A DNA stretch of 64,000 nt from Sclerotinia nivalis (taxonomy: Eukaryota > Ascomycota > Leotiomycetes > Helotiales > Sclerotiniaceae), in NCBI GenBank assembly GCA_029531795.1, contig JAPEIS010000004.1:2480001-2544000 (forward strand), given 5' to 3'. The stretch's first letter is position 1. The number at the start of each line of letters is the position of its first letter. The translations under genes and the position numbers were made by a program. Below the pieces are notes generated by a model. That model had not been told where the DNA came from, did no database searches, and worked only from the letters and a program-made list of their open reading frames with translations. Positions 12,201-23,026 of this stretch are shown here, piece by piece.

Positions 12201-13637
12201 CTAAATATCGTCATCAACCCCCTTAACAACTCTATGACACCAACCACACCAACTCATCGCCCTTCCTTCCATCTCCCTAACCAGATATCTCCCTTCCGCC
12301 TTCTCATCCCCAAATTCCGGTACACAAGCACCGACCTTCACCATCTTAACCCTCTTCTTCTTGACGACGCCCCCTATTCCTTCAATTTCATGTCTTGCAT
12401 ATCCAGGGCCTAGACTTAGATTCCTCTCACTAGTATTAGGGCTCGCACCTCCAAATATACTATTTCCAGGACTGGAAGCCGGACTCCCGGCTCGACTATT
12501 TTCTTCGAATTCTCGGGCGTCTTCGGCATCACAATCAGTTTCTTGCTCTACTTCTATGGCGGCTAGACAGGAGCTACCGCGGCCGCAGGGAACGCCGCGG
12601 TTTCCTTCTCCTATGCCGACACCGAGACCACCAAGAGAAGGTAGATAGCGTGTGCGCCATTTCCAGATACCTTCGTATTCTTGGTCGGTAGAGCGCAGAG
12701 AGCGACCACAGGGTTGACAGAGCCAGACTGCCATTGGACAACTACATAAAGAGCTTGTGATTGTTTCCGGTAATAATGAAGGGGTATGATCATGTGTAAT
12801 TGAGGAAGAAGACGACGAACAAGGCGATGAAGAGGTAGCGACTAAAGAGGCAAGAGGAGCCTTCGAGCATATCTTGCATATGCGTCGATGGCGATGACGT
12901 AGAAGAACAGGACTGGGTGGTTTGATAGTGCAATTCTGTTTTCATAGAATCAGCCTTTATACTACTTACTTTGTGATCACAGAACCAATAAATATCCAAC
13001 ATATGGAAGTACACATCAGAATCCTTTCAGGAAGAACGCATACCCTACAAACCACCCTTCCGCACTTCCTACACTCTCCAACCAAATCTCTTGCGCAATC
13101 TCCCACTTTTCCACTCCCATGTGCATCCCGTCCGCTTTCTACAAAATAATAATCTGCGGCTCGCGCCCGATAGCGAAATGTATGTTCAGGATCGAGTTCT
13201 AACTCCTCATTTTCGCAGTGGAGTGTAGATGTTAGGAGTTTTGAGCGGAATTGAAGAAGGTTGACGCGGATTTGACGACATGTGCGGGAAAGTGCATCGA
13301 GGGTGTTCAGGTCGATATGAGATCCTATGGCGGATATGATACTATGAAAAGGAGGTTAGCCTGTTCCTGATTGTGCGAGACGAGGGCGACTATAATTATT
13401 AATTATAGATGGAACTTACGGATAACAACCCAATGCTTCTGTAATTGCATTTTTATTTGGATTCTCCCTCCCATCCTCCAACGCCAATCCGCATATATTC
13501 GCCCCCTTGTTCGCGTCCCCAAAACCACCCCAGACGGGTTTCTGGAATCCATTTATTCCATTCTGTAAATGATGCAATCCAGTTACATTTTGCTCTGGAG
13601 GTTCCGAATCATCTTCATAATCAACAAAGACTACCAT
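12201..13637 (-). CDS. F-box family protein, three exons
   Basis: Exons 13637-13420, 13341-13044 and 12935-12201; introns of 78 and 108 bp with GTAAGT and GTATGC donors. The spliced product is 416 residues. Around residues 65-110 is an F-box-like helix block (LDALSRTCRQIRVNLLQFR). It is followed by a cysteine-rich segment (CARDLVGECRKCGRVVCR, then NC and HRHRRICKIC) that probably binds zinc, then a WLCQPCGRSL / WRTRYL / GIGEGN block typical of this Pezizomycotina family, and a late C-x-x-C (CGWC). The family probably supplies substrate receptors for SCF ubiquitin ligases; the substrate is unknown. The start was put at 13637, just before an acidic N-terminus. An in-frame ATG at 13799 would add a serine-rich leader and cannot be excluded. 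Confidence 0.8.
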
Positions 13638-14930
13638 TTTCGTATTTAAGAGATGTTGTGAGGGATGAGTAGAATATACTACGTAGGTTGTTGATGTACT
13701 AGATATTAGGAATGATGATGATGAAGATGACGATAAGGATAAGGAAATCGATATAAATGAACAATTAGATCTTGATTGTCTCCCATTGAAACCACGCACA
13801 AGCTAGCTTCAAACAAGATTCCAGTTTTAGACAATCGAATTGTTCCTTCTCTTTTTTCCTTTATTCGTTTACTTGAAAGTAAAATATAAATAAAGACCCG
13901 AGTAAATAGTAAAAAAAAACTTAATAAGTGACAAGAAGAAGCCGATAAGTCTTTTTCTTGTCCGTCCTCGGTCTCTAGCGTCATAGGCAATGGGTCTACT
14001 CCCCGCCCTTTATCAGATTTAATGAATCAGAATAAGAAGAAGTGGATTTTATTTCGTGATAGTTTTCCACATTCCCACGTACCTTACTTCACCCAAGCCC
14101 ACCTCAGCTTGTCTTCACAATCAACAAGCAGATATGCAAGAAGATCCAGACCCATCCTTGTTACATATTACACCATCACGCATAGTTGGGGTTGGGACGA
14201 TAAGATTGGAGGAAAATCCACTTCGGCATCTATTGCATAGTGTGTGCTTTGTAGCCAGGGGTATCTTACGTTTAGTTTGTACGGGTATAGCATTTCTATG
14301 TGGTAACTCTGTGGTAATTCCATTGTGTTTTGAGATGGGATAGGAATGGTGAACTGGATGAAGGACGCTTTGTATGACTGGGTGATTGTGGTAGGTAATC
14401 GCGTGCTCGGGCTTGCAAATAGTTTGTTGGGATGATATTCTAGGCATACGAATAGTTGGAAAAGGGAATGGGAAGGGAAGTTTGTGATGGTGAGGTGATT
14501 GATTGTATGGGGGAAGGTTGGCGCGAATATTGTTATATCTATGAGCTGATACTTAAGATGAAAGTGTCCTTATTGTTCTAGTCTAAATAGTAACATTATG
14601 ATGGATTTGGGATGAATGAAGCTATCCCCACAGTCGCGACACGAGAACTCTCATGTTGTGCGATGGTTGGCTGATTAGTTTGATAAAGTATGTATCACAA
14701 AATGTATTTCGGAGCTAGCTGCTTTCCTTCAAAAAACCCAAACAGTAGGGTAAAACACTCTCAACATCACATGGCATAAGAAGATCAGGATGTAAAACCT
14801 TGGCGTTAATATCATCATCACTCCAATATCAAATCTATCAAAACTCCTATGGCTATGCCAATACGCCTACACCAGAACACCAAATGCTAATCCAGACATA
14901 GACAATCCAGTCTAACCCAATGACAAGTTC
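13638..14930. other. Intergenic region between the F-box gene and MRC1
   Basis: Contains the promoter side of the F-box gene and the 3' side of MRC1. Overlapping ORFs at 14056-14447 on both strands show no family resemblance. Nothing else is supportable. Confidence 0.5.
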
Positions 14931-17900
14931 TTAATCGAACGACCCTTTTCCAAACAAACCTCCAACGGCCTTACGCCTACTCTCCACACCCTTGAATCTC
15001 TTCTGTTCTCTTCTCTTCTCCTTTTTCTCCATCATAGCCTTTCGTTCACTTTCCCTGACGAAAGAGTTCACTCCACTATGCTTCCCCCCTCCCCTCCTAA
15101 TACCCGACCCCTCATCCTTTCCACCCGCCATTCGCTCCGTTGCCGACATTCCAGTACTAACACCCGTGCTTGATGTTCCTGACAAGATACTGCTATTTGT
15201 CGTGGCTTTTCTCAGTAGAGGTACTACCCTGTGACCTGGTTGTGACGAAGGTGCAGCAAATGCTAGACGCTCCTTATTGGCAGCAACATTGCTTGAAGAT
15301 TCACGCTTAAGTTGTATTCTGTCAATGATAGAGGTACCTGTTCTGCGCACGGCAAAAGGATCACGATTCTTTTGGCTTCCTTGTTCTGGACCCCCTTCAA
15401 TTTCCAGATCATCATCTGAATCAGACTCAAAATTTGTTGAAGTGACCATAGCATGAGGATCTTCAATGAGACTTGACAATGATTCTCGGACCTCTGAGAG
15501 ATTCGAGGGCTTCTTTCCTGTGCGTCGCAAATGTGGTGGCGGTCGAACATAACCTGCACCATCAGAATGCTTACGCTTCGGGGGAGGGCCCATGACTTCT
15601 CCAGTCTGATTCTGTGGCGGCTGCTGAGATTCGTCGTTCTGAGTTTGAGACTGTGAGTCAGAAGTGTCCTCTTTTTCTTGAAAGTCATCCAGAAAACCCA
15701 TCTCATCGTCACTTCCTCGATCCTCGATAGCACAAAGAAAAGCCTCTTTTTTAGGATTCTGTGCAATCTTCCCGATTTTTTCGTCCGCAAGTAAAGCCTT
15801 ACGCAACTTGGCCTCCGCTGCACGTTTTCGACGTTGACGTGCCTCTCCACCATCGTCTGAATCCGAAAGGTCGTAATCAGCACCACGTTTGCGGCGAAGC
15901 ATGCCCTTGGAGATATCATTGTAAAGCTTTTCTATTTGCTTTTCGTCATTTGCTCTTTCGCGGTCACTAGAGTGGATTAGCAAAAATAAACGTGACAAGG
16001 TTGAAAGTTCTTACGCATAAAATTTGGCAAGTTCGCTCTCGTCAATATCCTTCTTTTCGTCATCTATCATTTCCTTGACAAAAGCATCCTCTTCCCCACC
16101 GCTTTCATCGTCACTGGCACCACCTAATCCAGCATACTCGTCTTCTGATTCCTCGGCTTGTTCATTGACCATGTTCTTAGCATCGCTTTTTTTCTTATCG
16201 AAATTATCTAAAACCTTCGGCTTCTTTTTGGCGGCTTTTCGCATGACATCAAAAGCGTTGGCGTTAATTTCAAAGTCGTCATTTTGATTTTCATCCCCTT
16301 CGACGGCATCTAATGATTCATCGTCTTCAGAAACAGAGTCAACTTGAGCTCTTCGGCGAAGCTTTCCTTTCCTTTTCATGATAGGTGTTTCTTGAATATC
16401 CTCGACAGGAATTTCAGTAGACTGAGACCCCATCCTAAACGTGCCTGCTGTTGAAGGTGGATCCATAAATCGGGATTTGATTGGTGTGATCATGGAAAAT
16501 CCTTCGTCCTGAGTATTCGGAAACTCGGAGACTTGAGTCGACAATGGATTCTCGACCAAGCTGTCAAAATCATGTATTTGCGACTGTGAGAATGAAATCT
16601 GAATTCCTTGAGTCTCACTATCGGCTGGTTGTGATGCTGCTATTTGGGTTTGGCTGTCCATCACTATGTCTTGTGACTCCTCATCATTCATAGTGGGGAC
16701 AAAATCAGGCAGCTCTGGCAAAGCTCGTCGGCGAAGAAAATCCATGGAATTTCCCTTTGCGCCAAAGGTTTGTGACTTTGGATTTGATGCTTCGAATATG
16801 TCTTGACTATCATCCATTGTACCCTGGAATATTTGTGTAAGACCGAGTCCAGCCGGGCCCGTTACGGTTAAACCAGGTATGAATGTTTTAGTCGCTGAGC
16901 GAAGAACTGAAGTCGGAACTACCGGTGAGTCGGTCTGTGGCTGTGTCAAAGATAGAGTTCGAGGAGCTTTTGGCGTCATTGTAAGGATATCTTCTTCTTC
17001 TTCGTCATCAGAGATAACGTTCGATCTTCTGGACTTCCGGTGAAGAGGTAGAGTTACTTCTTCTTCTTCCTCCTCAGCATCCATAGGGTCAACCGGGTCT
17101 TCTGGAATAGAAAGGTCAATTTCCGATTCTTCATCTTCCTCTGCCTCATTGTCGAAAAAGGGGTTGGGTGCTACACTATGAGCTGTTTCCTCCTCTTTTT
17201 CTATTTCTTCATCTTCGCCTTCACCACTTTCTTCATTTTCGGAGTTTTCGGAGTTTTCGTGCTCATTATCTTCTGAGCCGGAAGCCTCTTCCTCTTCTGG
17301 TACTTCATTTGTCTCTGACCAGTCCTCATCGTCACTGCTATCGTCCAATGGGTCTACTTCACCATTGGCTTTTCGCTCCTTTTTAGCAGCTGCCTTCTCT
17401 CTCGCCTGGATCTCTTCCCCCTCTCGGCGAGCTTTAGCGAGCAAGTCATAAACCTCCGCCATTTCTTTTTCACGTTCCTCAGAAGTCTGTACGATAATTC
17501 CTCTATCTCTTAGAGCCTGGAGTCGCTCCTCCCGTTCTCGGTGTGCTTGTTGTCTTGCTTTTAACTGTAGACTATTTTGTAGATCTTGAGCTGTCATCGA
17601 AGGTTTCTGATTTCTTCCTGTATTTTGCTTCCCAGGCGATCTAAGATGTGCAAGCATTCGTAAGGCCACCATTGAATGAGGCTCTTGGGCTTGTTTCTCT
17701 GGAACACGATTAAAGATTGCATCTAGTTTTGCATTGCGAGCAGATTTCTTTACTCTCACAATCTCAAGATCACTATCTGAATCAAGCTCCAAGTTACCAG
17801 TATCGACCTTAGCTGGTCGTACCCGAATTGGTCGTTGCTTGAAAACAGACTTCTTCTCCGGTGAGACTTCAGGCAGCTCCGTATAGACAGCTTTTCCTTT

Positions 17901-19127
17901 ACCCTTTTCTTTCCGAGAAGGTGGTGACGACTTTAGAACTTCCTCGAGAGTAGGTAAATCTTCTTCTTCGTCTACCATATCCATAGTTGTGCTTATCACC
18001 TGAGGAGGTTCCGCGGATTTTTGCTTTTCTTTAACGTTCATATCATCTGGTGGAGACGTGGGTGGCGTATCTTGCATCTCAATATCAGATTGTGGTGCGG
18101 GCGGAGGACTTGAACTCGTTGGTCTAACAGGATCTGAAGAAGCAACATTAGGCTCCCCGGCTTGTTTATAGCCGAACCTAGCAAACAAACTCTGTTTCGT
18201 GATTTTTTTCTTGGTTATAGGGTTGTGAGCTAATTGCATGTTCCGGCTCATCCGTTGGGTCTCTTTGTGCATCTCCTCGATGGCTCTCTTGCTTGCCTTG
18301 CGGGTAGGGCGATTTTGTTGTGTAAGTCGTTGTCCTCCCTCATCTTCGGTGCTACCCTGGTCATCTTCCTCGATTGATGCGGCCTGTCGTTTCCTTTCTG
18401 CTGCCTTCGTGGCCTTCTTCTTTCTCTCCTCTGCACCTTTCGCGCGTTGTTCTTGGCGCTTCTTTTCAGCCAGAGCCCGGAGTTTGTTTGATACCGATGC
18501 TGGGTTCATTGAAACGCCATCTAATCTTGAGGAGTCAGCTTGTGGAGTGGCTGATCTGCCAGCATTAGGTGTAACAAAAAGTCCTGGCGAAGTAGATTCT
18601 TGTCGAGGAGTTGATTTAACAGGTGTCTGGGGAGGTGAAGTTCCCATCCTGTGCTTTCCTGAAATGACTGGCGTGCCAGTTTCATCGGTATGGCTGTCTC
18701 CATCTGCAATCTTCGGAGACTCGGGCCTTGGTTTCTTCTTCAACAATCTCTTGACTCTTTCCCTCGGATTATTCACAACAAGCTGATCGTCGTCTGATCC
18801 GTCCAGTGTAGCTCGCATACGTGCAGCCATTCGACCCCTTGGCCTTGATATATCTTCATCATCTGAAGAACTCTGGCTCTCGATCTCAATTGACCCTTCT
18901 TTCCCGCTAGGTAGAGTTGATTGCGAATTGGAATTGGATGTGTCCAGTTTTGAGCTGTTTGACTTTGGTTTTCGCAAGGCTAATCTTTTTCTTGCGTTTC
19001 CGGACACGCTCTCTTCATCAGAACTATCCAATCCTGCGGCTGCAAGGTCTGCTCTTATTTTTGATTTGGGTGTTAACTCCATTGGTGAAGTAGACGTCGC
19101 GGGCGAAGATTCTCGGGATGAAGCCAT
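14931..19127 (-). CDS. mrc1: Replication checkpoint mediator Mrc1 (claspin homologue)
   Basis: Exons 19127-16015 and 15966-14931, joined across a 48-bp intron (donor GTAAGA, acceptor CTCTAG). The predicted protein has 1382 residues. Mrc1 travels with the replisome, couples Cdc45/MCM to polymerase epsilon and relays Mec1/ATR signals to Rad53/Cds1. The sequence is highly acidic and disordered with many SQ/TQ sites, densest near residues 700-890 (for example MDSQTQIAASQ and SFSQSQ), the kinase targets of this family. The conserved MRC1-like domain lies around residues 970-1120 and straddles the intron (AKFY before it, DRERANDEKQIEKLY after it). The C-terminus is basic. The first exon appears to end in a stop only because TAA overlaps the splice donor. 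The start at 19127 was preferred over an upstream in-frame ATG because the leader is short and hydrophobic. Confidence 0.9.
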
Positions 19128-19674
19128 TGTAAATAAATCTAATATAATTATGATTGACAAAAATCAATACAATCGTATGTAAAGTTGAACCTAATCATAA
19201 AAAAAGAATCATCAAATCATTGTTCGGGCTTGTATTTGTATAATAGGTAATGGTAAAAAGTAAAGAGTGTTGGAGTTTTGTGCTGTGCTATAGAAAACGC
19301 GTTCACAAAAGACGTGTACGCGATGAGCAAGGGTAAAGTTTAAGTGCGTGGCGGTGTGGCTGGAAAAGCACGAACCATTTTGATAATCGCACCTCCCCTC
19401 CCCACGTTTGGATAACCCGACATGTCATTTGCATTTCCGGTCTGTTCCTCATGACTGTGTAGAAATTCGTAAGCCACGAGATATTGATATTGTGAAGTTC
19501 TTTCATTTCTTACATATTGTTGTTATCTCTTTTGTCTTGTCTTCGAGGATTTCTGTTTATATCTTAGCTCATACATAGATATATTTCCAGATGACATACT
19601 AAAATAAACTCCAATAAAGGCATCACGAAGCCATTTACCCTCTCATTACAATTCATCAATCTAGTTTAGACAAT
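19128..19674. promoter_or_regulatory. Divergent promoter between MRC1 and the molybdate transporter
   Basis: 547 bp separate the two start codons, which point away from each other, so both promoters must lie here. A CT-rich, TATA-poor stretch precedes the transporter start. No specific binding site is claimed. Confidence 0.6.
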
Positions 19675-21178
19675 ATGACAACTACTTTCCTTCAGAGTTC
19701 GAAAGCTAGGTGTAAGAATAATGCAGCAGCGATGAGAGATTCTCCTTTGGCGGAGATATCAGGCGCCTTTGGTGATCTAGGAACACTTTTACCATTGATG
19801 ATTGCTCTTGCAGTCAATAATTCAATATCCCTTTCAACAACTCTGGTTTTCTCGGGCTTGTGGAATATATTGACCGGTATTGCCTTTGGTATACCACTAC
19901 CAGTACAACCTATGAAGGTAGTTTCTCTCATGACTGGCGATATTCTTCACTGACCATGCTTTAGGCTATCGCCGCTGTAGCTATATCAAGGAAGTTCTCG
20001 ATTGAAGAAACGGTTTCCGCTGGTTACACTGTGGCTGGCGTGGTGCTGATCTTAAGCGCTACGGGACTTCTTCGATGGTTCACATGTATGATACCTACAC
20101 CCGTCGTCAAAGGTAAGCTATTTCCTAAAACCTTTTCTATTTCCATGAATGTTCTACCTATACTGACTGGATGTCTCTAGGTATTCAGGTTGGAGCCGGC
20201 TTGTCTTTGGTTCTTTCTGCTGGTTCAAGCCTTCTTCAACCCCTAGGCTTCACGACTCCGAATGCTGCTGATAACTTGATATGGGCACTTTTCGCCTTTA
20301 TCGCTCTGCTGCTCACGCAGAGGTTTCAAAGGTTACCATATGCTCTAGCTATCTTCATACTTGGACTTGTATTGTCATTATACATTACGGGCTCAAGCTA
20401 CCTACCCTCTTTCAAATTGTGGCATCCTCAAGTCTATGTTCCGTCCGGGATCTCATTCAAAGTCGGGGCGCTCGACGCAGGTCTTGGACAGATTCCTCTG
20501 ACTACCTTGAACTCCATTATCGCAGTCAATTTTCTGGCAGCTGATCTCTTGCCAAACATTCCGGCTCCAGGAGTTACTTCGATTGGTGTCAGCGTCGCAT
20601 TCATGAATCTGATTGGCGGCTGGTTTGGTGCTATGCCCGTCTGCCATGGCTCAGGAGGATTAGCTGCTCAGTATCGATTCGGAGCTAGAAGTGGTGCAAG
20701 TATAATCATGCTTGGCGCATTTAAGATGGTCTTAGGATTCTTCTTTGGCGATACACTTGTAGAGCTTTTAAAACAATATCCAAAAAGTTTACTTGGAATC
20801 ATGGTTGTAGCAGCTGGCCTTGAATTGGCAAAAGTGGGAGAAAGTCTTAATTACGGAGCTCGAGATCTGTGGGAAATATCGGAATCGAGTGTTGGGTCAG
20901 ACTCAGCTCAACCGCAAATGATAAAACGTCACAGACAGCTTTCTAACGAGGAAAGAAAGGAAAGATGGACAGTGATGTTCATGACCACCGGGTTTCTGCT
21001 AGCATTTAAGAATGATGGAGTAGGATTCCTGGCTGGTATGTTTTGTCATGGTTTCAATCAATCTTCGAGGTTGTGGAATACATGGGAAGGCTGGAGAACT
21101 AGGTATGGCGAGAGAAAGACCAAAAATGCTACGTCGAGTCTCAGAGATGAAGAAGAACAATTGCTCTCCGGCGCTTAA
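19675..21178 (+). CDS. MOT1-type molybdate transporter
   Basis: Exons 19675-19917, 19965-20112 and 20181-21178; product 462 residues. The family imports molybdate at the plasma membrane for the molybdenum cofactor used by nitrate reductase. Both hallmark blocks of MOT1 (a SulP-related group without a STAS domain) are present: EISGAFGDLGTLLPL followed by PLPVQPMKAIAAVAIS in the first half, and MPVCHGSGGLAAQYRFGARS in the second. Multiple hydrophobic segments span most of the chain. The C-terminal cytosolic tail is polar (RHRQLSNEERKERW), and a last hydrophobic segment (MFMTTGFLLAF) follows. Sulfate transport is less likely because of the missing STAS domain. Introns are 47 and 68 bp. Confidence 0.88.
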
Positions 21179-21385
21179 GCATAGAGCCGGGTAGAGGATT
21201 TAACGATATGACGAGCATATGAAAGAATTGGGCACTTTTGCTGCGAAATTGTATCTTAATTCGACGGTGCTACCGCTGAAACATTTTCATCACAACCGGT
21301 CTTCATATTGGCCATTTGATAACATCGCCAAAAAGATCTTTGATAATCTTATAATATACAGGCCAAAGTGATTTATACATCAACA

Positions 21386-22469
21386 TTACCATGAATAGTA
21401 CTGCCTTTGAGCAGTGACAGGTCTATTTGGCAATTGAACCCAGACCTTTTTGTTCTTCAGCTTCTCCTCCCGTTCTTCATGAAGTCTAATGCGAGTTTTC
21501 TCCTCTTTCAGCACAAGCGAAATACCTAATTATGTTAGCCTGACAATACCCTCACAAAAGATACACAACTTACTCGTTGTCCTGTTCTTCATAATGTTAA
21601 CATTTCCTCTTGCCCTGAAATCGTAACTTTTGCCCCAATCTCCCTTTCCACACCAAGCCTCGTCAACATATAATGTAGTTGGATCTTCCACCTTGACCCT
21701 CTTTCCATCCTTAGTAACAATATATCGTGTCTTGAAATTTTCAGTAGACTTCCTTTCAACCTTCCCTAATCCCATACCCCTCTTCAGAATGGCCTCGTTC
21801 CTTGCATGCTCCAAATGCTCCTTGACGTCCTTTGCAACCTTCTTCTTCGAGAATCTCATCTGAATAATCGCATCTTCCACTGTCTTGCCCGCAATCTGTT
21901 TAGCTAAAGGTACCAATTTCTTCACCGAAGTCTTAAAATCATGACTCTTAGATAATAGCACCCTTTCCGTTCTCTTCAATGTTTGTTCCTTCGTCAAACG
22001 TCCTCGTTTTTTGACCTCCTGTATTACCATCTTCCTTTTCCATCTGAGTGTGGCATTGGGGTTTGGGTCGAGTGCTTTGGCCATTATTTCGGGGTTTCTA
22101 GGTAGAACTTTGTTCTCCTCATCTCGTTTGCTTCTTGAACCTTCATCTTCAAAGATGGACGATTTTGAGAGATTTCCTCGCTCGGCGTTTTGCCGCTGCG
22201 CATCTTTTTTCTTCATGAGATATTCTTCTGTCAAGGGATTCTTGGGGGCTTTATCTGGCGAGAACATCCTCCTTGCACTGTCGAGACGCTTTGAAAAGTT
22301 GTCCCATAGTGATCTTCGCTGGTTTGTATATAATGGGATGAGGAAGGCGATGGGCGGATGTGACGTCGTAAGAGGTGCAGCTGCGAGCTGATCAGCAGTG
22401 ATAATATTCAGAATTTGCCCTGTACTTACCAGACCTTAGTAGGCGCCGCGAAGGGAGATTCAAACTCAT
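21386..22469 (-). CDS. mrpl22: Mitochondrial large-subunit ribosomal protein uL22m
   Basis: Exons 22469-22430 (only 40 nt), 22380-21574 and 21525-21386; 328 residues. It is a component of the mitochondrial 54S subunit lining the peptide exit tunnel. The first exon plus the next few codons encode a presequence-like N-terminus (MSLNLPSRRLLRS), basic and serine-rich without acidic residues. The L22 domain lies around residues 150-300, with the loop QMRFSKKKVAKDVKEHLEHA and the block RYIVTKDGKRVKVEDP. The frame opening at 22267 alone would miss the targeting peptide. For intron 1, the second AG (GCTCGCAG) is needed to keep the frame; the earlier CAG does not. It is divergent from PRP24. Confidence 0.88.
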
Positions 22470-23026
22470 TTTGTGGATTGGGTTGTCCTACTTGTCAATG
22501 CCCAGGCATCATATCAAAATAATTGAAGTTCTTAGCTCGCCAAATTTATAAGGCTGCTTTAAGATTCACGTTACGAAGTGAGGATTTAAAACTGCCCCAG
22601 ACATATTCTCATTGAGGCTTATACATAATAGCTATCACAGGTACATGCTACCTATCTACATTTCAATTTTTAATTTTTTTACAATTAGATGTTTCAAATA
22701 ATCGGAAATGTAATTCATTTAATCATGAAAGAATTTCTGCGGTATTTTCTGGAAAAAATGGATTGAAACGGGACGGGGTAACATGTTCCCGCGGTCGTAT
22801 CCTGAAAGTATTAAGCGGCGGCAAAGGTTCGGTGGGATTAAATGTTCGAGATCTATCGTATTTCATGGCGTCAATGCCTGTCTTTGTTGCCAAGACACAA
22901 CACACTTAGCATTCACATTTCATCAATAAAGTCTCAAGAAGTTCCTCGAAATGCTTCTTGGGCTTCCTCCCGATATCGATACGAGATCTACAAAGTGAAG
23001 TAGTCGGAGAAAGCTTTGTTTACAAG
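22470..23026. promoter_or_regulatory. Divergent promoter between uL22m and PRP24
   Basis: 557 bp between two outward-facing start codons. It contains an AT-rich core (22640-22720) and no ORF worth calling. Individual elements were not identified. Confidence 0.55.

Noticed and set aside
12027..12413. 128-codon plus-strand ORF
   Set aside because: Overlaps the last exon of the F-box gene in antisense and is low-complexity TH/P-rich.
15263..15919. 218-codon minus-strand ORF
   Set aside because: Out-of-frame reading of MRC1 exon 2.
18238..18786. 182-codon plus-strand ORF
   Set aside because: Antisense shadow of MRC1; its composition follows from the acidic codons of that gene.
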